Shown here piece by piece: positions 16,541 to 25,410 of a DNA stretch of 64,000 bases. The first letter of the stretch is position 1; each line of letters begins with the position of its first letter. Source of the stretch: Pseudophaeobacter arcticus DSM 23566. Its GTDB lineage: Bacteria; Pseudomonadota; Alphaproteobacteria; Rhodobacterales; Rhodobacteraceae. The translations under genes and the position numbers were made by a program. The DNA lies in the NCBI RefSeq assembly GCF_000473205.1, contig NZ_KI421507.1, forward strand, positions 3,395,057 through 3,459,056, in the 5' to 3' direction. The notes under the pieces are model-generated. The model did no database searches. It was not told the DNA's origin and saw only the letters and a program-made list of their open reading frames with translations.

Positions 16541-16849
16541 TCAGACCTCCTGCGGTCGTTCTTCGGGGCGCGGCGGGCGCACATGGGGTAGCATCTTGGG
16601 CTCGCAGGCGCCGATCATCTGATAGTTCTTGCGCGCCTGCGCTAAGCCAATCGGATTGGCACCTCCCTCGTCAAACTCGGGCGTTTGTCCGGGGTCATCT
16701 TCCCAGAAACAGACCGCACAGATCTCATAACGTCCCCGCGCGCAAATCGTCAGGCAATTACAACAATGGCAGGGGAGATGCGGTGTTGGCCGGGCCAGCC
16801 GCCGCGCCGTCCCGCGCCTTGCCTGGCGGCGCTTTCCAGGTGACTTCAT
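16541..16849 (-). CDS. CPCC-type cysteine-rich small protein
   Basis: 102 aa. The core C-H-C-C-N-C-L-T-I-C followed by R-G-R-Y-E-I-C-A-V-C-F-W-E-D-D and E-G-G-A-N-P-I-G-L matches the CPCC family, probably a zinc-binding knuckle; the first Pro of C-P-C-C is His here. The N-terminus is highly basic. Its ATG overlaps the glcE TGA (ATGA) and it ends 1 bp before the glcF start, so it is embedded and translationally coupled inside the glc operon. A role in assembly or protection of the iron-sulfur subunit is a guess from position. Confidence 0.75.
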   Translation of the reverse strand: MKSPGKRRQARRGTARRLARPTPHLPCHCCNCLTICARGRYEICAVCFWEDDPGQTPEFDEGGANPIGLAQARKNYQMIGACEPKMLPHVRPPRPEERPQEV

Positions 16850-17961
16850 CCCATGATCCCCGGATTAAGCAGGCCTTTGGGATCAAATTTCTGACGCAGC
16901 CCTTTTGCGATCGCTGCCAACGGGGCCACCTGCGGCTGAAACCGGCCCAGCCGGGTTTTGGTTGCGGCACTGCCCCGCACCAGGGTTGCATGTCCCGCAA
17001 CCCCTGCCTGCGCCATTCTGGCCCGCAGGTCAGCTCCCGCGTCGCATAGGGCCCAGATCAACCCGCCGCCCCAGTCAAACTGCAGGGCCTCGGCCTCCAG
17101 CATCGGCGCCAGCAGGGGCGCATCCGACGGCCGGACCGAGATCCGCCAAACATCTCCGACCCGGCCCCGAAACCCGGCAACATCGCGAACCCCCTGCCAC
17201 AGCGCCTCAGAGCCTGCGTCGATCGCAACCGCGCCAAATCCGGCCAGCTCTGTGGCCAGTTTTTCCTGCCGATACCCAACCGAGGGCGCAAACCCTTCCA
17301 GCCGCACATGCACAAGCCCGGTCTTGGGATCATAGGCGGCGCCGCTCACATCATAGGGAGAGCCCAAAGCCGCCGACATCGCCCGCACCGCCACAGTCAA
17401 GTCAACCACAGCGACACTGACGGTCACAACAGCTTCGGGAATAGGCAGCACTTTCAAAGACAGCTCGCTCAACACGCCAAGCGTACCGTGGGCGCCCGCC
17501 ATCAGCTTCACCAAATCATAGCCGGTGACATTCTTCATCACCCGGCCACCGTTCTTGACCACCTGACCAGTGCCATCAACAAAGCGCACGCCCAACAGGT
17601 AGTCGCGCGCTGCCCCGCCCTGAATGCGGCGCGGGCCCGAGCTGTTGGTGGCAAAGACACCTCCAATCGTCGCCGCGCCACTGCTGCCCAGCACCGCGCG
17701 CGCGTCCATCGGCTCAAAGGCCATACGCTGGCCTTCCACGGCCAATATCTGTTCGATCTCCGCCACTGGCGTTCCCGCCCTGGCCACCAGGGTAAGGGAT
17801 CCGGGCTCATAGAGTTCAATGCCCGTCAGCCCAGACGTGCGCAGCACGTCCCCCTCCAGGCCAAAACCGCGCGTACCGCCGCCTTCAATACACAAAGGCG
17901 CACGCGCCTCGGCAATCACCTCAGCCAGTTCAGCCTCATCCTGTGGAGTATACATTTTCAT
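16846..17961 (-). CDS. glcE: Glycolate oxidase FAD-binding subunit GlcE
   Basis: 371 aa. FAD_binding_4 motif: the N-terminal E-G-G-G-T-R-G-F-G, then G-A-A-T-I-G-G-V-F-A-T-N-S-S-G and the R-D-Y-L-L-G-V-R-F-V-D-G and V-M-K-N-V-T-G-Y-D-L motifs diagnostic of GlcE/GlcD-type flavoproteins. The start chosen at 17961 (M-K-M-Y-T-P-Q) is the family's usual beginning. Its ribosome site and ATG lie within a dispersed repeat (GGAAAGATGAAA), with a second ATG two codons on. Follows glcD by 59 bp; overlaps the CPCC gene. Confidence 0.93.
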   Translation of the reverse strand: MKMYTPQDEAELAEVIAEARAPLCIEGGGTRGFGLEGDVLRTSGLTGIELYEPGSLTLVARAGTPVAEIEQILAVEGQRMAFEPMDARAVLGSSGAATIGGVFATNSSGPRRIQGGAARDYLLGVRFVDGTGQVVKNGGRVMKNVTGYDLVKLMAGAHGTLGVLSELSLKVLPIPEAVVTVSVAVVDLTVAVRAMSAALGSPYDVSGAAYDPKTGLVHVRLEGFAPSVGYRQEKLATELAGFGAVAIDAGSEALWQGVRDVAGFRGRVGDVWRISVRPSDAPLLAPMLEAEALQFDWGGGLIWALCDAGADLRARMAQAGVAGHATLVRGSAATKTRLGRFQPQVAPLAAIAKGLRQKFDPKGLLNPGIMG

Positions 17962-18001
17962 CTTTCCAAAAATACCTTGGGGGTTTGGGGGCAAAGCCCC
18001 C
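17951..18001 (-). repeat. Dispersed intergenic motif, copy 1 (supplies glcE start region)
   Basis: On the minus strand a GGGGGC-TTT-GCCCCC hairpin is followed by CCCCCAAGGTATTTTTGG and AAAGATGAAA. Similar hairpin-plus-tail units lie at 57336-57395, 57514-57548 (minus) and 61019-61064. The tail GGAAAGATGAAA serves as ribosome site and start of glcE. Confidence 0.6.
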
Positions 18002-18020
18002 ATGACGCTACTTCCGTCAC

Positions 18021-19478
18021 TCAGCCGCCAGAACCGGCAGCCAGAACCGGCACCCGACGTCCCTCGGTCACCGGTAGCGGAAAGACCTTTGCCGGGTTCA
18101 GCAGCCACTTTGGGTCAAAGACATCCTTGACCCAAAGCTGCGCTTCCAGATCCACCGGCGCATATTGATACAGCATCAAATCGCGCTTCTCGATGCCAAC
18201 CCCGTGTTCCCCTGTGAGACAGCCGCCTACATCCACACAGAGCTTCAGCACTTCAGCGCCAAACTGTTCACAAAGCTCCAGATCCCCCGGCTTATTGGCA
18301 TCAAACAGGATCAACGGATGCATATTGCCGTCACCGGCGTGAAACACATTGGCCACGTCCAACCCATATTTCTGTGACAGCTCACCAATCCGGCGCAGCA
18401 CCTGCGGCAAGGAGCCAACGGGAATGGTGCCGTCCAGGCACATGTAGTCATTGATCTGCCCCATGGCGCCAAAGGCCGATTTACGCCCCAGCCAGATGCG
18501 CGCCGCCTCCTCAGCATCCCCGGCTTCGCGCAGTTCTACCGGGTTGTGAGTCCGGGCAATCTCGGTAATCAGCTCCAGCTGATGGGCGATTTCTGCATCA
18601 CTGCCCTCAACCTCGATAATCAGCAAGGCCTCGCACATCGGATAACCAGCCTTGGCAAAGGCCTCGCAGGCCTCGATGCAGGGGCGATCCATAAATTCGA
18701 TCGCAACCGGCAAAACCCCCGCCTTGATGATATCGCTGACACAGGCGCCGGCGACTTCGTTGCTGTCATAGCCGATCAGCACCGGGCGGGCCCCTTCGGG
18801 TTTGCGCAGGATACGCAGCGTTGCCTCGGTCACGACCCCCAGCTGCCCTTCGCTGCCACAGATCACCCCAAGAAGATCCAGCCCCCCGGCGTCCAGATGG
18901 GCGCCGCCGATCTCGACCACGGTGCCATCCATCATCACCAGGGTCACGCCCAGCAGGTTATTGGTAGTGACGCCGTATTTCAGACAATGCGCCCCACCCG
19001 AGTTCATGGCGATATTGCCGGCAATGGCGCAGGCCAGCTGGCTTGACGGATCCGGAGCATAGAAAAACTCTTCCTCCTCCACCGCACCGGACACGCTGAG
19101 GTTGGTGCGCCCCGATTGCACCCGGATCACCCGGTTGTCGTAGTCTGTCTCCAGCACCTCGTTCATCCGCGCCACGCCCAGGATCACGCTGTCGGCTGTC
19201 GGCAACGCCCCCCCCGCCAGCGAAGTGCCTGCCCCGCGCGGCACCACCGGCACGCCTTCCTCATGGCAGATCCGCAAGATATCCGAGACCTCCTGCGTTG
19301 TGCGCGGCAATACAGCCAGCAGCGGCGGACAGCGATAGGCCGCCAACCCGTCGCACTCATAGGCACGCGTCTCCATTTCATCCTGGATCACGGCATCGCC
19401 TGGCAGCACCGCCGCCAAGCGGGCAGCAAGATGCGCCTTGCGGGCCAGAATGGTGGAATTGGGGACAGGCATCTCCAT
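18021..19478 (-). CDS. glcD: Glycolate oxidase FAD-linked subunit GlcD
   Basis: 485-aa catalytic flavoprotein subunit. FAD_binding_4 domain: P-R-G-A-G-T-S-L-A-G-G-A near residue 75, G-A-V-E-E-E-E-F-F-Y-A-P-D-P, N-S-G-G-A-H-C-L-K-Y-G-V-T-T. FAD-oxidase C domain with V-F-H-A-G-D-G-N-M-H-P-L and the C-terminal G-E-H-G-V-G-I-E-K-R. The start at 19478 has AAAGGAGAG 4 nt upstream; a longer frame to 19538 runs through a probable operator. First gene of the glcD-glcE-CPCC-glcF operon. Confidence 0.95.
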   Translation of the reverse strand: MEMPVPNSTILARKAHLAARLAAVLPGDAVIQDEMETRAYECDGLAAYRCPPLLAVLPRTTQEVSDILRICHEEGVPVVPRGAGTSLAGGALPTADSVILGVARMNEVLETDYDNRVIRVQSGRTNLSVSGAVEEEEFFYAPDPSSQLACAIAGNIAMNSGGAHCLKYGVTTNNLLGVTLVMMDGTVVEIGGAHLDAGGLDLLGVICGSEGQLGVVTEATLRILRKPEGARPVLIGYDSNEVAGACVSDIIKAGVLPVAIEFMDRPCIEACEAFAKAGYPMCEALLIIEVEGSDAEIAHQLELITEIARTHNPVELREAGDAEEAARIWLGRKSAFGAMGQINDYMCLDGTIPVGSLPQVLRRIGELSQKYGLDVANVFHAGDGNMHPLILFDANKPGDLELCEQFGAEVLKLCVDVGGCLTGEHGVGIEKRDLMLYQYAPVDLEAQLWVKDVFDPKWLLNPAKVFPLPVTEGRRVPVLAAGSGG

Positions 19479-19505
19479 GGGGCTCTCCTTTGGTGGCGCT
19501 GCATC

Positions 19506-19524
19506 TGGTAAAGTAATATTACCA
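19506..19524. promoter_or_regulatory. Inverted repeat upstream of glcD, GntR-like operator
   Basis: TGGTAA-AGTAATA-TTACCA has 6-bp perfect arms 28 bp upstream of the glcD ATG. TGGTn-nACCA cores are typical of FadR-subfamily GntR regulators such as GlcC; no glcC gene is in the window. Confidence 0.45.
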
Positions 19525-19628
19525 ATTGCCCCTTTCAAGCAAGCGGGAAGTTGTCACACCCGCTAGACCTGGCAGGCAGACACGCCTTCGTGACTGTACC
19601 ACCGCCCCAGAAGGGCTAGGCTACCCTG

Positions 19629-19994
19629 ATGAAAAAGCACCTACTTATGATCCTCGCCACCCTCATGGCGCTGCCCACTCTGACTGCTCTGGCCGATGCA
19701 CCAAAAATCGAAGCTGTCACCGCAATGCCCTCTGGTGCCGCTTGGCGCTTTGATGTCACCCTGTCCCACCCCGATACCGGCTGGGACCACTACGCCGATG
19801 GCTGGCGGGTGCTGGACATGCAGGGCAATGCGCTGGCACTGCGGGTTCTGGCCCATCCTCATGAACAGGAACAGCCCTTTACCAGATCGCTGAGCGGCGT
19901 CTTGGTGCCCGCTGGCACGACCCAGGTGCAAATACAGGCGCGCTGCCTGATCGATGGCTGGGGAGAAGACCTGTTTGTGGTCGACCTCAAGTAA
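19629..19994 (+). CDS. Secreted small protein of unknown function
   Basis: 121 aa with a clear signal peptide (K-K-H-L-L-M-I-L-A-T-L-M-A-L-P-T-L-T-A-L-A then D-A-P). The mature part has D-V-T-L-S-H-P-D-T-G-W-D-H-Y-A-D-G-W and looks like a small beta-sandwich; one cysteine near the C-terminus. No catalytic motif. Codon use matches its neighbours. It is flanked by the glc operon (divergent) and the RpiB-type gene. Confidence 0.7.
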   Translation: MKKHLLMILATLMALPTLTALADAPKIEAVTAMPSGAAWRFDVTLSHPDTGWDHYADGWRVLDMQGNALALRVLAHPHEQEQPFTRSLSGVLVPAGTTQVQIQARCLIDGWGEDLFVVDLK

Positions 19995-20108
19995 CTGGCG
20001 CGGCCCTTTGTCCAGGGGCTACGCCTGTCACTTCCTTGCACAGAGGGGCATCTTGTGACACTGGTCAGGCAAATCGACACCTCCACTTTTGCTATGGGAC
20101 CCTCTGCC

Positions 20109-20558
20109 ATGACAGCCTCAAAACGCGTCGTTCTTTCCAGCGATCACGCCGACATCCAGCTTCGCCAGACCATTGCCGACCACATCGCAAGCCAGGGCTG
20201 GGAGGTGCTTGATATCGGCCCCACCACATCGGAAAGCACGGATTATCCCAAACACGGTCGCGAAGCCGCCGAGCGCGTGGCCTCAGGGGATTGTGATCTG
20301 GGTATTATCGTCTGCGGCACCGGCCAGGGCATCATGATGGCCGCGAACAAGGTCAAAGGCATCCGCTGCGGCGTCTGCGCCGATACCTTTTCAGCCCGGA
20401 TGATCCGCCAGCACAATGACGCCAACATGCTGTCAATCGGCGCACGGGTTGTGGGCAAAGGGCTGGCGCTGGATATCGTTGATGCGTTTCTGTCCGCCGA
20501 ATTTGAGGGCGGTCGCCATGCCACACGTATGGCAATGATCGAACCTGCCGAAGGCTGA
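20109..20558 (+). CDS. RpiB/LacAB family sugar-phosphate isomerase
   Basis: 149 aa, the length of RpiB. Aldose-ketose isomerase acting on ribose 5-phosphate or a similar sugar phosphate. Motifs: V-V-L-S-S-D-H-A-D, D-I-G-P-T-T-S-E-S-T-D-Y-P, the catalytic cysteine in I-V-C-G-T-G-Q-G-I-M-M-A-A-N-K, and H-N-D-A-N-M-L-S-I-G-A-R. S-S-D-H-A-D-I replaces the more common D-H-A-G, a slight departure. The start at 20109 (M-T-A-S-K-R) is by family length; the ribosome site is poor and in-frame ATGs exist upstream. Confidence 0.85.
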   Translation: MTASKRVVLSSDHADIQLRQTIADHIASQGWEVLDIGPTTSESTDYPKHGREAAERVASGDCDLGIIVCGTGQGIMMAANKVKGIRCGVCADTFSARMIRQHNDANMLSIGARVVGKGLALDIVDAFLSAEFEGGRHATRMAMIEPAEG

Positions 20559-20615
20559 AAACCTGCGCGCCGGTCCGGCCTGGTGCGGAACTGGGCCTGA
20601 CCGTATCAGCTGCCA

Positions 20616-21086
20616 TCAGCTGCGATGGTAGGGACTGCCTGACAGGATGGTGGCGGCGCGGTAGATCTGCTCGGCCAGCATCAACCGCACCAGCATATGG
20701 GGCCAGACCATTTTTCCAAATGAGAGTGAGAAATCCGCTTCAGCGCGCAGGCTGGGATCAATGCCGTCAGCGCCGCCAATGATCAGCGCCAGATCCTGAC
20801 GCCCGGCGTCGCGCCAATTGCCCAGACGGCTGGCAAAATCAGGCGAGCTGAGCAGCTTGCCACGTTCATCCAAGGTGCAGATCACCGCGCCCTTGGGCAG
20901 GGCCTTGCGCAGCAGGTCGGCCTCGGCTCCCATGCCGGCGTTTTTCTTGTCTTCGACCTCAACAATTCGGGCCGGACCAAGGCCCAGCGCCCGCCCGGTG
21001 CGGTCAAAGCGGGTGAGATAGTCGTCAATGAGGGTCTTTTCAGGCCCAGCGCGCAGACGTCCAACCGCGCAGATATGAATACGCAT
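20616..21086 (-). CDS. rlmH: 23S rRNA (pseudouridine-1915 N3) methyltransferase
   Basis: 156-aa SPOUT methyltransferase acting on helix 69 of the large subunit. It starts M-R-I-H-I-C-A-V-G-R-L-R-A-G-P and carries L-D-E-R-G-K, the knot loop I-I-G-G-A-D-G-I, and the C-terminal L-A-E-Q-I-Y-R-A-A-T-I-L-S-G-S-P-Y-H-R-S, which is diagnostic. Downstream of rsfS on the same strand, the usual order in this group. Confidence 0.97.
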   Translation of the reverse strand: MRIHICAVGRLRAGPEKTLIDDYLTRFDRTGRALGLGPARIVEVEDKKNAGMGAEADLLRKALPKGAVICTLDERGKLLSSPDFASRLGNWRDAGRQDLALIIGGADGIDPSLRAEADFSLSFGKMVWPHMLVRLMLAEQIYRAATILSGSPYHRS

Positions 21087-21228
21087 CGGAAAACCCTCGC
21101 TGGAAGTTGCCGCCTGAACCGCCTCTCACGTCAGGGAAACGAACAATGGCACGTAAGGAATACCCCTTAGTGGCAAGACAGAGATGGCACCAAAAGCGGC
21201 GCCACCTCTCGGCGGTCTAAGCCGCAGC

Positions 21229-21660
21229 TTAGGTCTCACTCTGACCTGGGGTCACGCCGGGCTGCCAGAGCTTTTCGATCTGGTAGAACTCGCGCACTTC
21301 CGGGCGAAACAGATGCACAATCACATCGCCGGTATCAATCAAGACCCAATCGCCGGTGTCGCGGCCTTCAACCTTGCTGAGAATGCCATACTCTTGCTTC
21401 AGGCGATCAGTCAGCTTTTCTGCGATACCCGCCACCTGACGGCTCGAACGGCCCGTCGCAATGACCATAAAATCGGCGATCGCCGTCTTGCCGCGCAAAT
21501 CAATTTGCACGACGTCTTCGGCTTTGTCATCATCCAGAGAGCTCAGGATCCGCTCCAGCAATACCACATTGGTTGGGCGGCTCTTGGCAGCACTCTCGGC
21601 TGCCTCGCTAGCAGCGGCAGCAGCCGCTTGAGGTTCGGTCGACAGAACACTGTCCTCCAT
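21229..21660 (-). CDS. rsfS: Ribosome silencing factor
   Basis: 143-aa RsfS/Iojap protein, which binds ribosomal protein L14 and blocks subunit joining in starvation. After an Ala-rich N-terminus the core reads L-D-D-D-K-A-E-D-V-V-Q-I-D-L-R-G-K, A-D-F-M-V-I-A-T-G-R-S-S-R-Q-V, then D-T-G-D-V-I-V-H-L-F-R-P-E-V-R-E-F-Y, all family signatures. Upstream of rlmH, with 142 bp between. Confidence 0.97.
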   Translation of the reverse strand: MEDSVLSTEPQAAAAAASEAAESAAKSRPTNVVLLERILSSLDDDKAEDVVQIDLRGKTAIADFMVIATGRSSRQVAGIAEKLTDRLKQEYGILSKVEGRDTGDWVLIDTGDVIVHLFRPEVREFYQIEKLWQPGVTPGQSET

Positions 21661-22055
21661 AAGGCGCGCCGACCCTCCCCCGGCGCTGGGGATATGCTAA
21701 AAATAGCAATTCCCGCGCCAGATTTCAATAAATGCGGCAACGGGTCTCGAATCATCGACACTCTCTGCCTGATCTGCGGCCCCACCGAAAGAGGGAAGGC
21801 ATCATATTTACAGGGATTCAAAGGAAAGATTGCCCAGTTTACGGCGATCTCGCCAAGCGGACCCTTGATCGCCCGCCCGCCCCCCTGTATCTGACGCACA
21901 TGACCCTCGTATTGGCCCAGACTATTGAGTTGCAAGATCGCGCCCGCCTGCGCGAGCGATTCTATGGTGCCGCCCGCACGGTCCTGGCGCGCCTATAAGG
22001 CCGCAGCCCAAGCCCAAAGCCAGCTATATACACCTGAAAATACGGGAGAGGACAC
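21661..22055. other. Gene-free region before leuC
   Basis: This divergent spacer must carry the rsfS and leuC promoters. A 32-codon frame beginning at an ATG at 21901 ends 57 bp before leuC with six leucine codons, but it has no ribosome site and no Leu run, so it is not called. No riboswitch or T-box is visible. The leuC ribosome site GGGAGAGG lies just before the ATG. Confidence 0.5.
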
Positions 22056-23462
22056 ATGTCCCCCAAAACGCTCTATGACAAGATCTGGGATGCGCATGTT
22101 GCGCATGAAGCAGAGGACGGCACCTGCCTTCTTTATATCGACCGCCACCTGGTTCACGAAGTGACCAGCCCGCAGGCCTTTGAAGGTCTGCGCCTGGCCG
22201 GCCGCAAGGTGCATGCGCCAGATAAAACCATCGCGGTGCCGGATCACAACGTACCAACCACAGCGGGCCGTGAAGACCCCGCGCAGATGACGGCCGAAAG
22301 CCGCATCCAGGTCGAGGCGCTTGACAAGAACGCCCGTGAATTTGGCGTGCACTACTACCCAGTCTCTGACGTGCGCCAGGGTATCGTGCACATCGTTGGC
22401 CCCGAACAGGGCTGGACACTGCCCGGCATGACCGTGGTTTGCGGCGACAGCCACACCGCCACCCATGGGGCCTTTGGTGCCCTGGCCCATGGTATCGGCA
22501 CCTCCGAGGTGGAGCATGTGCTGGCCACCCAGACCCTGATCCAGAAAAAGTCGCTCAACATGAAGGTTGAGATCACCGGCAAGCTCAGCCCTGGCGTCAC
22601 CGCCAAGGACCTCACCTTGGCCGTGATCGGTGAAACCGGTACCGGTGGCGGCACTGGCTATGTCATCGAATACTGTGGCGAAGCCATCCGCAACCTGTCG
22701 ATGGAAGGTCGCATGACCGTCTGCAACATGGCTATCGAAGGCGGCGCCCGCGCTGGTCTGATTGCGCCAGATGAGACCACCTACGCCTATGTCAACGGTC
22801 GTCCCCATGCCCCCAAAGGCGCCCAGTGGGAAGCCGCGCTGAACTGGTGGAAGACACTTTACACCGACGAAAACGCTCATTTTGACAAGGTTGTCACCCT
22901 GCGCGGTGAAGACATCCAGCCGGTTGTGACCTGGGGCACCTCGCCCGAGGACGTGCTGCCGATCACTGGTGTGGTGCCAAACCCAGAAGACTTTGAAGGT
23001 GGCAAGGTTGAAGCCGCGCGTCGTTCGATCGAATATATGGGTCTGACCCCTGGTCAAAAACTGACCGACATCGAGATCGACACCGTCTTCATCGGCTCCT
23101 GCACCAATGGCCGCATCGAAGATTTCCGCGCCGTGGCTGAGGTGGTCAAAGGCAAGAAGATCAAAGAAGGCATGCGTGCCATGATCGTTCCTGGCTCTGG
23201 CCTGGTGCGGGCCCAAGCCGAAGAAGAAGGTCTGGCGGATATCTTCCGCGAGGCCGGCTTTGAATGGCGTCTTGCGGGCTGTTCCATGTGTCTGGCGATG
23301 AACCCCGATCAGCTGTCCGAAGGTGAGCGCTGCGCCGCCACTTCGAACCGCAATTTTGAGGGACGTCAGGGCTACAAGGGACGTACCCATCTGGTGTCCC
23401 CAGCCATGGCTGCCGCAGCTGCCCTCACCGGCAAGCTGACCGACATTCGTGATTTGATCTGA
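22056..23462 (+). CDS. leuC: 3-isopropylmalate dehydratase large subunit
   Basis: 468-aa Fe-S isomerase subunit of leucine synthesis (isopropylmalate 2- to 3-isomer), partner of LeuD. The substrate motif [14 protein letters not shown] lies near residue 130; the three cluster cysteines are in G-S-C-T-N-G-R and [12 protein letters not shown]; and [10 protein letters not shown] is near the C-terminus. Followed by leuD after 13 bp. Confidence 0.98.
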   Translation: MSPKTLYDKIWDAHVAHEAEDGTCLLYIDRHLVHEVTSPQAFEGLRLAGRKVHAPDKTIAVPDHNVPTTAGREDPAQMTAESRIQVEALDKNAREFGVHYYPVSDVRQGIVHIVGPEQGWTLPGMTVVCGDSHTATHGAFGALAHGIGTSEVEHVLATQTLIQKKSLNMKVEITGKLSPGVTAKDLTLAVIGETGTGGGTGYVIEYCGEAIRNLSMEGRMTVCNMAIEGGARAGLIAPDETTYAYVNGRPHAPKGAQWEAALNWWKTLYTDENAHFDKVVTLRGEDIQPVVTWGTSPEDVLPITGVVPNPEDFEGGKVEAARRSIEYMGLTPGQKLTDIEIDTVFIGSCTNGRIEDFRAVAEVVKGKKIKEGMRAMIVPGSGLVRAQAEEEGLADIFREAGFEWRLAGCSMCLAMNPDQLSEGERCAATSNRNFEGRQGYKGRTHLVSPAMAAAAALTGKLTDIRDLI

Positions 23463-23475
23463 AGGAGCGAGACAG

Positions 23476-24081
23476 ATGGAAAAGTTTCAAAAACTCACCG
23501 GCATCGCCGCACCTATGCCTTTGGTCAACATCGACACCGATATGATCATCCCCAAGGTGTTCCTGAAGTCGATTGCGCGAACAGGCTTTGGCAAGAATCT
23601 GTTCGACGAGATGCGCTATAATCGCGACGGCACCGAAATTGCTGATTTTGTGCTGAACAAACCGCAGTATCGCAACGCCGAGATCCTGGTGGCCGGCGAC
23701 AACTTTGGCTGTGGCTCTTCGCGCGAACACGCGCCTTGGGCGATTGCAGATTTTGGCATCAAATGTGTGGTCTCGACCTCCTTTGCCGATATCTTCTTCA
23801 ACAACTGCTTCAAGAACGGCATCCTGCCAGTTGTTCTGCCACAAGAGCAGGTCGACCTGTTGATGAAAGACGCGGAAAAGGGCGCCAACGCCCGCATGAC
23901 CGTGGATCTTGAAGCCCAGGAAATCACCACCTCGGACGGTGACGTGATCAAGTTCGAGGTTGATAGCTTCAAGAAGCAATGCCTGCTGGAAGGGCTGGAT
24001 GACATCGGCCAAACCCTGCAAAAGCAAAGCGCGGTTCAGACCTATGAAGGCAAGATGGCGCAGGAACGTCCCTGGGTCTAA
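23476..24081 (+). CDS. leuD: 3-isopropylmalate dehydratase small subunit
   Basis: 201 aa. [13 protein letters not shown] at the N-terminus, [15 protein letters not shown] in the middle and N-C-F-K-N-G-I-L-P are LeuD signatures. The ribosome site GAAGGAG precedes the ATG. Operon with leuC; a hairpin terminator follows 54 bp after the stop. Confidence 0.98.
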   Translation: MEKFQKLTGIAAPMPLVNIDTDMIIPKVFLKSIARTGFGKNLFDEMRYNRDGTEIADFVLNKPQYRNAEILVAGDNFGCGSSREHAPWAIADFGIKCVVSTSFADIFFNNCFKNGILPVVLPQEQVDLLMKDAEKGANARMTVDLEAQEITTSDGDVIKFEVDSFKKQCLLEGLDDIGQTLQKQSAVQTYEGKMAQERPWV

Positions 24082-24134
24082 CGGTCTTGGTTCCAACCAT
24101 GCGCGCCTGTAGGCGGCGTAAATAAAAATAGGAT

Positions 24135-24166
24135 AAAGCCGCTCCAGCACTCTGGGGCGGCTTTGT
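24135..24166 (+). terminator. Terminator of leuCD
   Basis: AAAGCCGC (24135-24142) pairs with GCGGCTTT (24157-24164). The loop can pair further (CCAGC with its flank). It is followed by GTTCGT, so the T-tract is the last stem bases only. Confidence 0.65.
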
Positions 24167-24576
24167 TCGTCCGGGCCACACCTTTGGAGCAAAGCCCGGC
24201 TGTTGAAAGTTCTGGCCGCGCAACCTGAGCGCAAATCAAGACAAGCCCGCCACAAATCTGCCGCATTCTGGCGCCTGTGACGCAGCCGCCCCAGTTGCAA
24301 ATCAGATTGGGGGTCGAAAGCCCTGCAACCACAATATCTGGTATAAGCTTGGCAAGTTGCTGATAGGCTTGGTCAAAATTGATGTATTCTCGCATCAGGC
24401 CCCATGGCTTTCTTAAGGAAAATCAAATTTCCGCAATTGGAAACTTGAGCCAGGCCGCCGATCCATGCAGAAATGGGGCAAAATTGAGGCGCGCATTCTG
24501 GGCAGTCCAGGATGCATCAAGTTGGAACAAGGGCACGGCAAAGTACCGTCCAGTCCAGTTTGAAGGGAAAAAAGCA
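24167..24576. other. Gene-free region before the membrane protein gene
   Basis: About 400 bp that I cannot assign. An open frame runs through it from 24379 in phase with the next gene, but the residues are Cys/Arg-rich and unlike a membrane protein N-terminus, and there is a better GTG start at 24577. Probably promoter and leader sequence. Confidence 0.45.
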
Positions 24577-25410
24577 GTGTTTGCTCGCATATCAGGCGCG
24601 GCAGCTCGTGGTGTATTGGTTGCATTGCTGATTGCAATGCCGTCGATGTTACTGCCGGTTTCTGCCACAGAATCTCCAGAGATCATCGCCCTTATGGCGA
24701 TCCTTGGCGGAGCTTTGACCTTTGCCGAGTATTTCTCTAACTATCCCAGCTTTGTCGAATTCCGCGAGGCGCCGCCGCTGAACCGAATGCGGTTTGTCGC
24801 GGCCTTTGTGATGGTCAGCCTGCTCAGCCTGCTGGCGCGTCATGCGCTGGACCCAACCGGCCTTACCGCACTGGTGCAGAGCCTGGGCACGCAGCTGGGC
24901 GAGGCTATGGATTTTGCCTACTCACCGGTGCAATTGACAGTTCTGATGTTGCCGCTGGACACCCCCAGCGAGAGCCTTCACCTAACCCGGAGCGCCGCTG
25001 GCATCGCCTATATCGTATCGGCATTGGCGGTCTTGGGCTTTATTGTCGCCATCCGGATCGGCAACTGGCCTGTCGCCAATGGCGCCTTTAATGTCTGGGT
25101 GAACCTGCCGCTGTTTGATCCGACCACCGGGGGTGATGTCGTCACCCGGCTACAGCGTGATGGCCGCATCAATATCGTCATCGGTGTGTTGCTGCCCTTC
25201 GCCATTCCCGCCACGATCAAGCTCATGTCCGGCCTTATTGATGTCAGCCACCTGACCTCCCCGCAGATGTTGATTTGGGTTATTGCGGCCTGGGCTTTTG
25301 TCCCGGCCTCCATGATCATGCGCGGGCTTGCGATGCTGCGGATCGCCGATTTGATCGCGCAGAAACGACGGGCCGTCTACGCCCATGCCGAAGCCCTACA
25401 GGCCGCATGA
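24577..25410 (+). CDS. Multi-pass inner-membrane protein of unknown function
   Basis: 277 aa from a GTG start preceded by GAAGGGA. Hydrophobic segments occur at about residues 10-28, 33-50, 67-87, 140-165, 200-222 and 232-255, with short loops; no transporter or enzyme motif is visible. The TGA overlaps the ATG of the next gene (ATGA), so it is translationally coupled to the EEP-family protein and the two likely act together. A start at 24379 would add 66 non-membrane-like residues and is less likely. Confidence 0.6.
   Translation: MFARISGAAARGVLVALLIAMPSMLLPVSATESPEIIALMAILGGALTFAEYFSNYPSFVEFREAPPLNRMRFVAAFVMVSLLSLLARHALDPTGLTALVQSLGTQLGEAMDFAYSPVQLTVLMLPLDTPSESLHLTRSAAGIAYIVSALAVLGFIVAIRIGNWPVANGAFNVWVNLPLFDPTTGGDVVTRLQRDGRINIVIGVLLPFAIPATIKLMSGLIDVSHLTSPQMLIWVIAAWAFVPASMIMRGLAMLRIADLIAQKRRAVYAHAEALQAA

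Noticed and set aside
15484..17049. 521-codon frame opposite glcF and glcE
   Set aside because: It is antisense to clear GlcF/CPCC/GlcE coding sequence. G+C-rich genomes give long open complements; His/Gln/Arg-rich residues show no domain.
21901..21999. 32-codon leader peptide before leuC
   Set aside because: Six leucine codons but scattered, no ribosome site and no terminator/antiterminator pair.
21993..23390. 465-codon frame opposite leuC
   Set aside because: Pure shadow of the leuC reading frame with His/Gly-rich composition.
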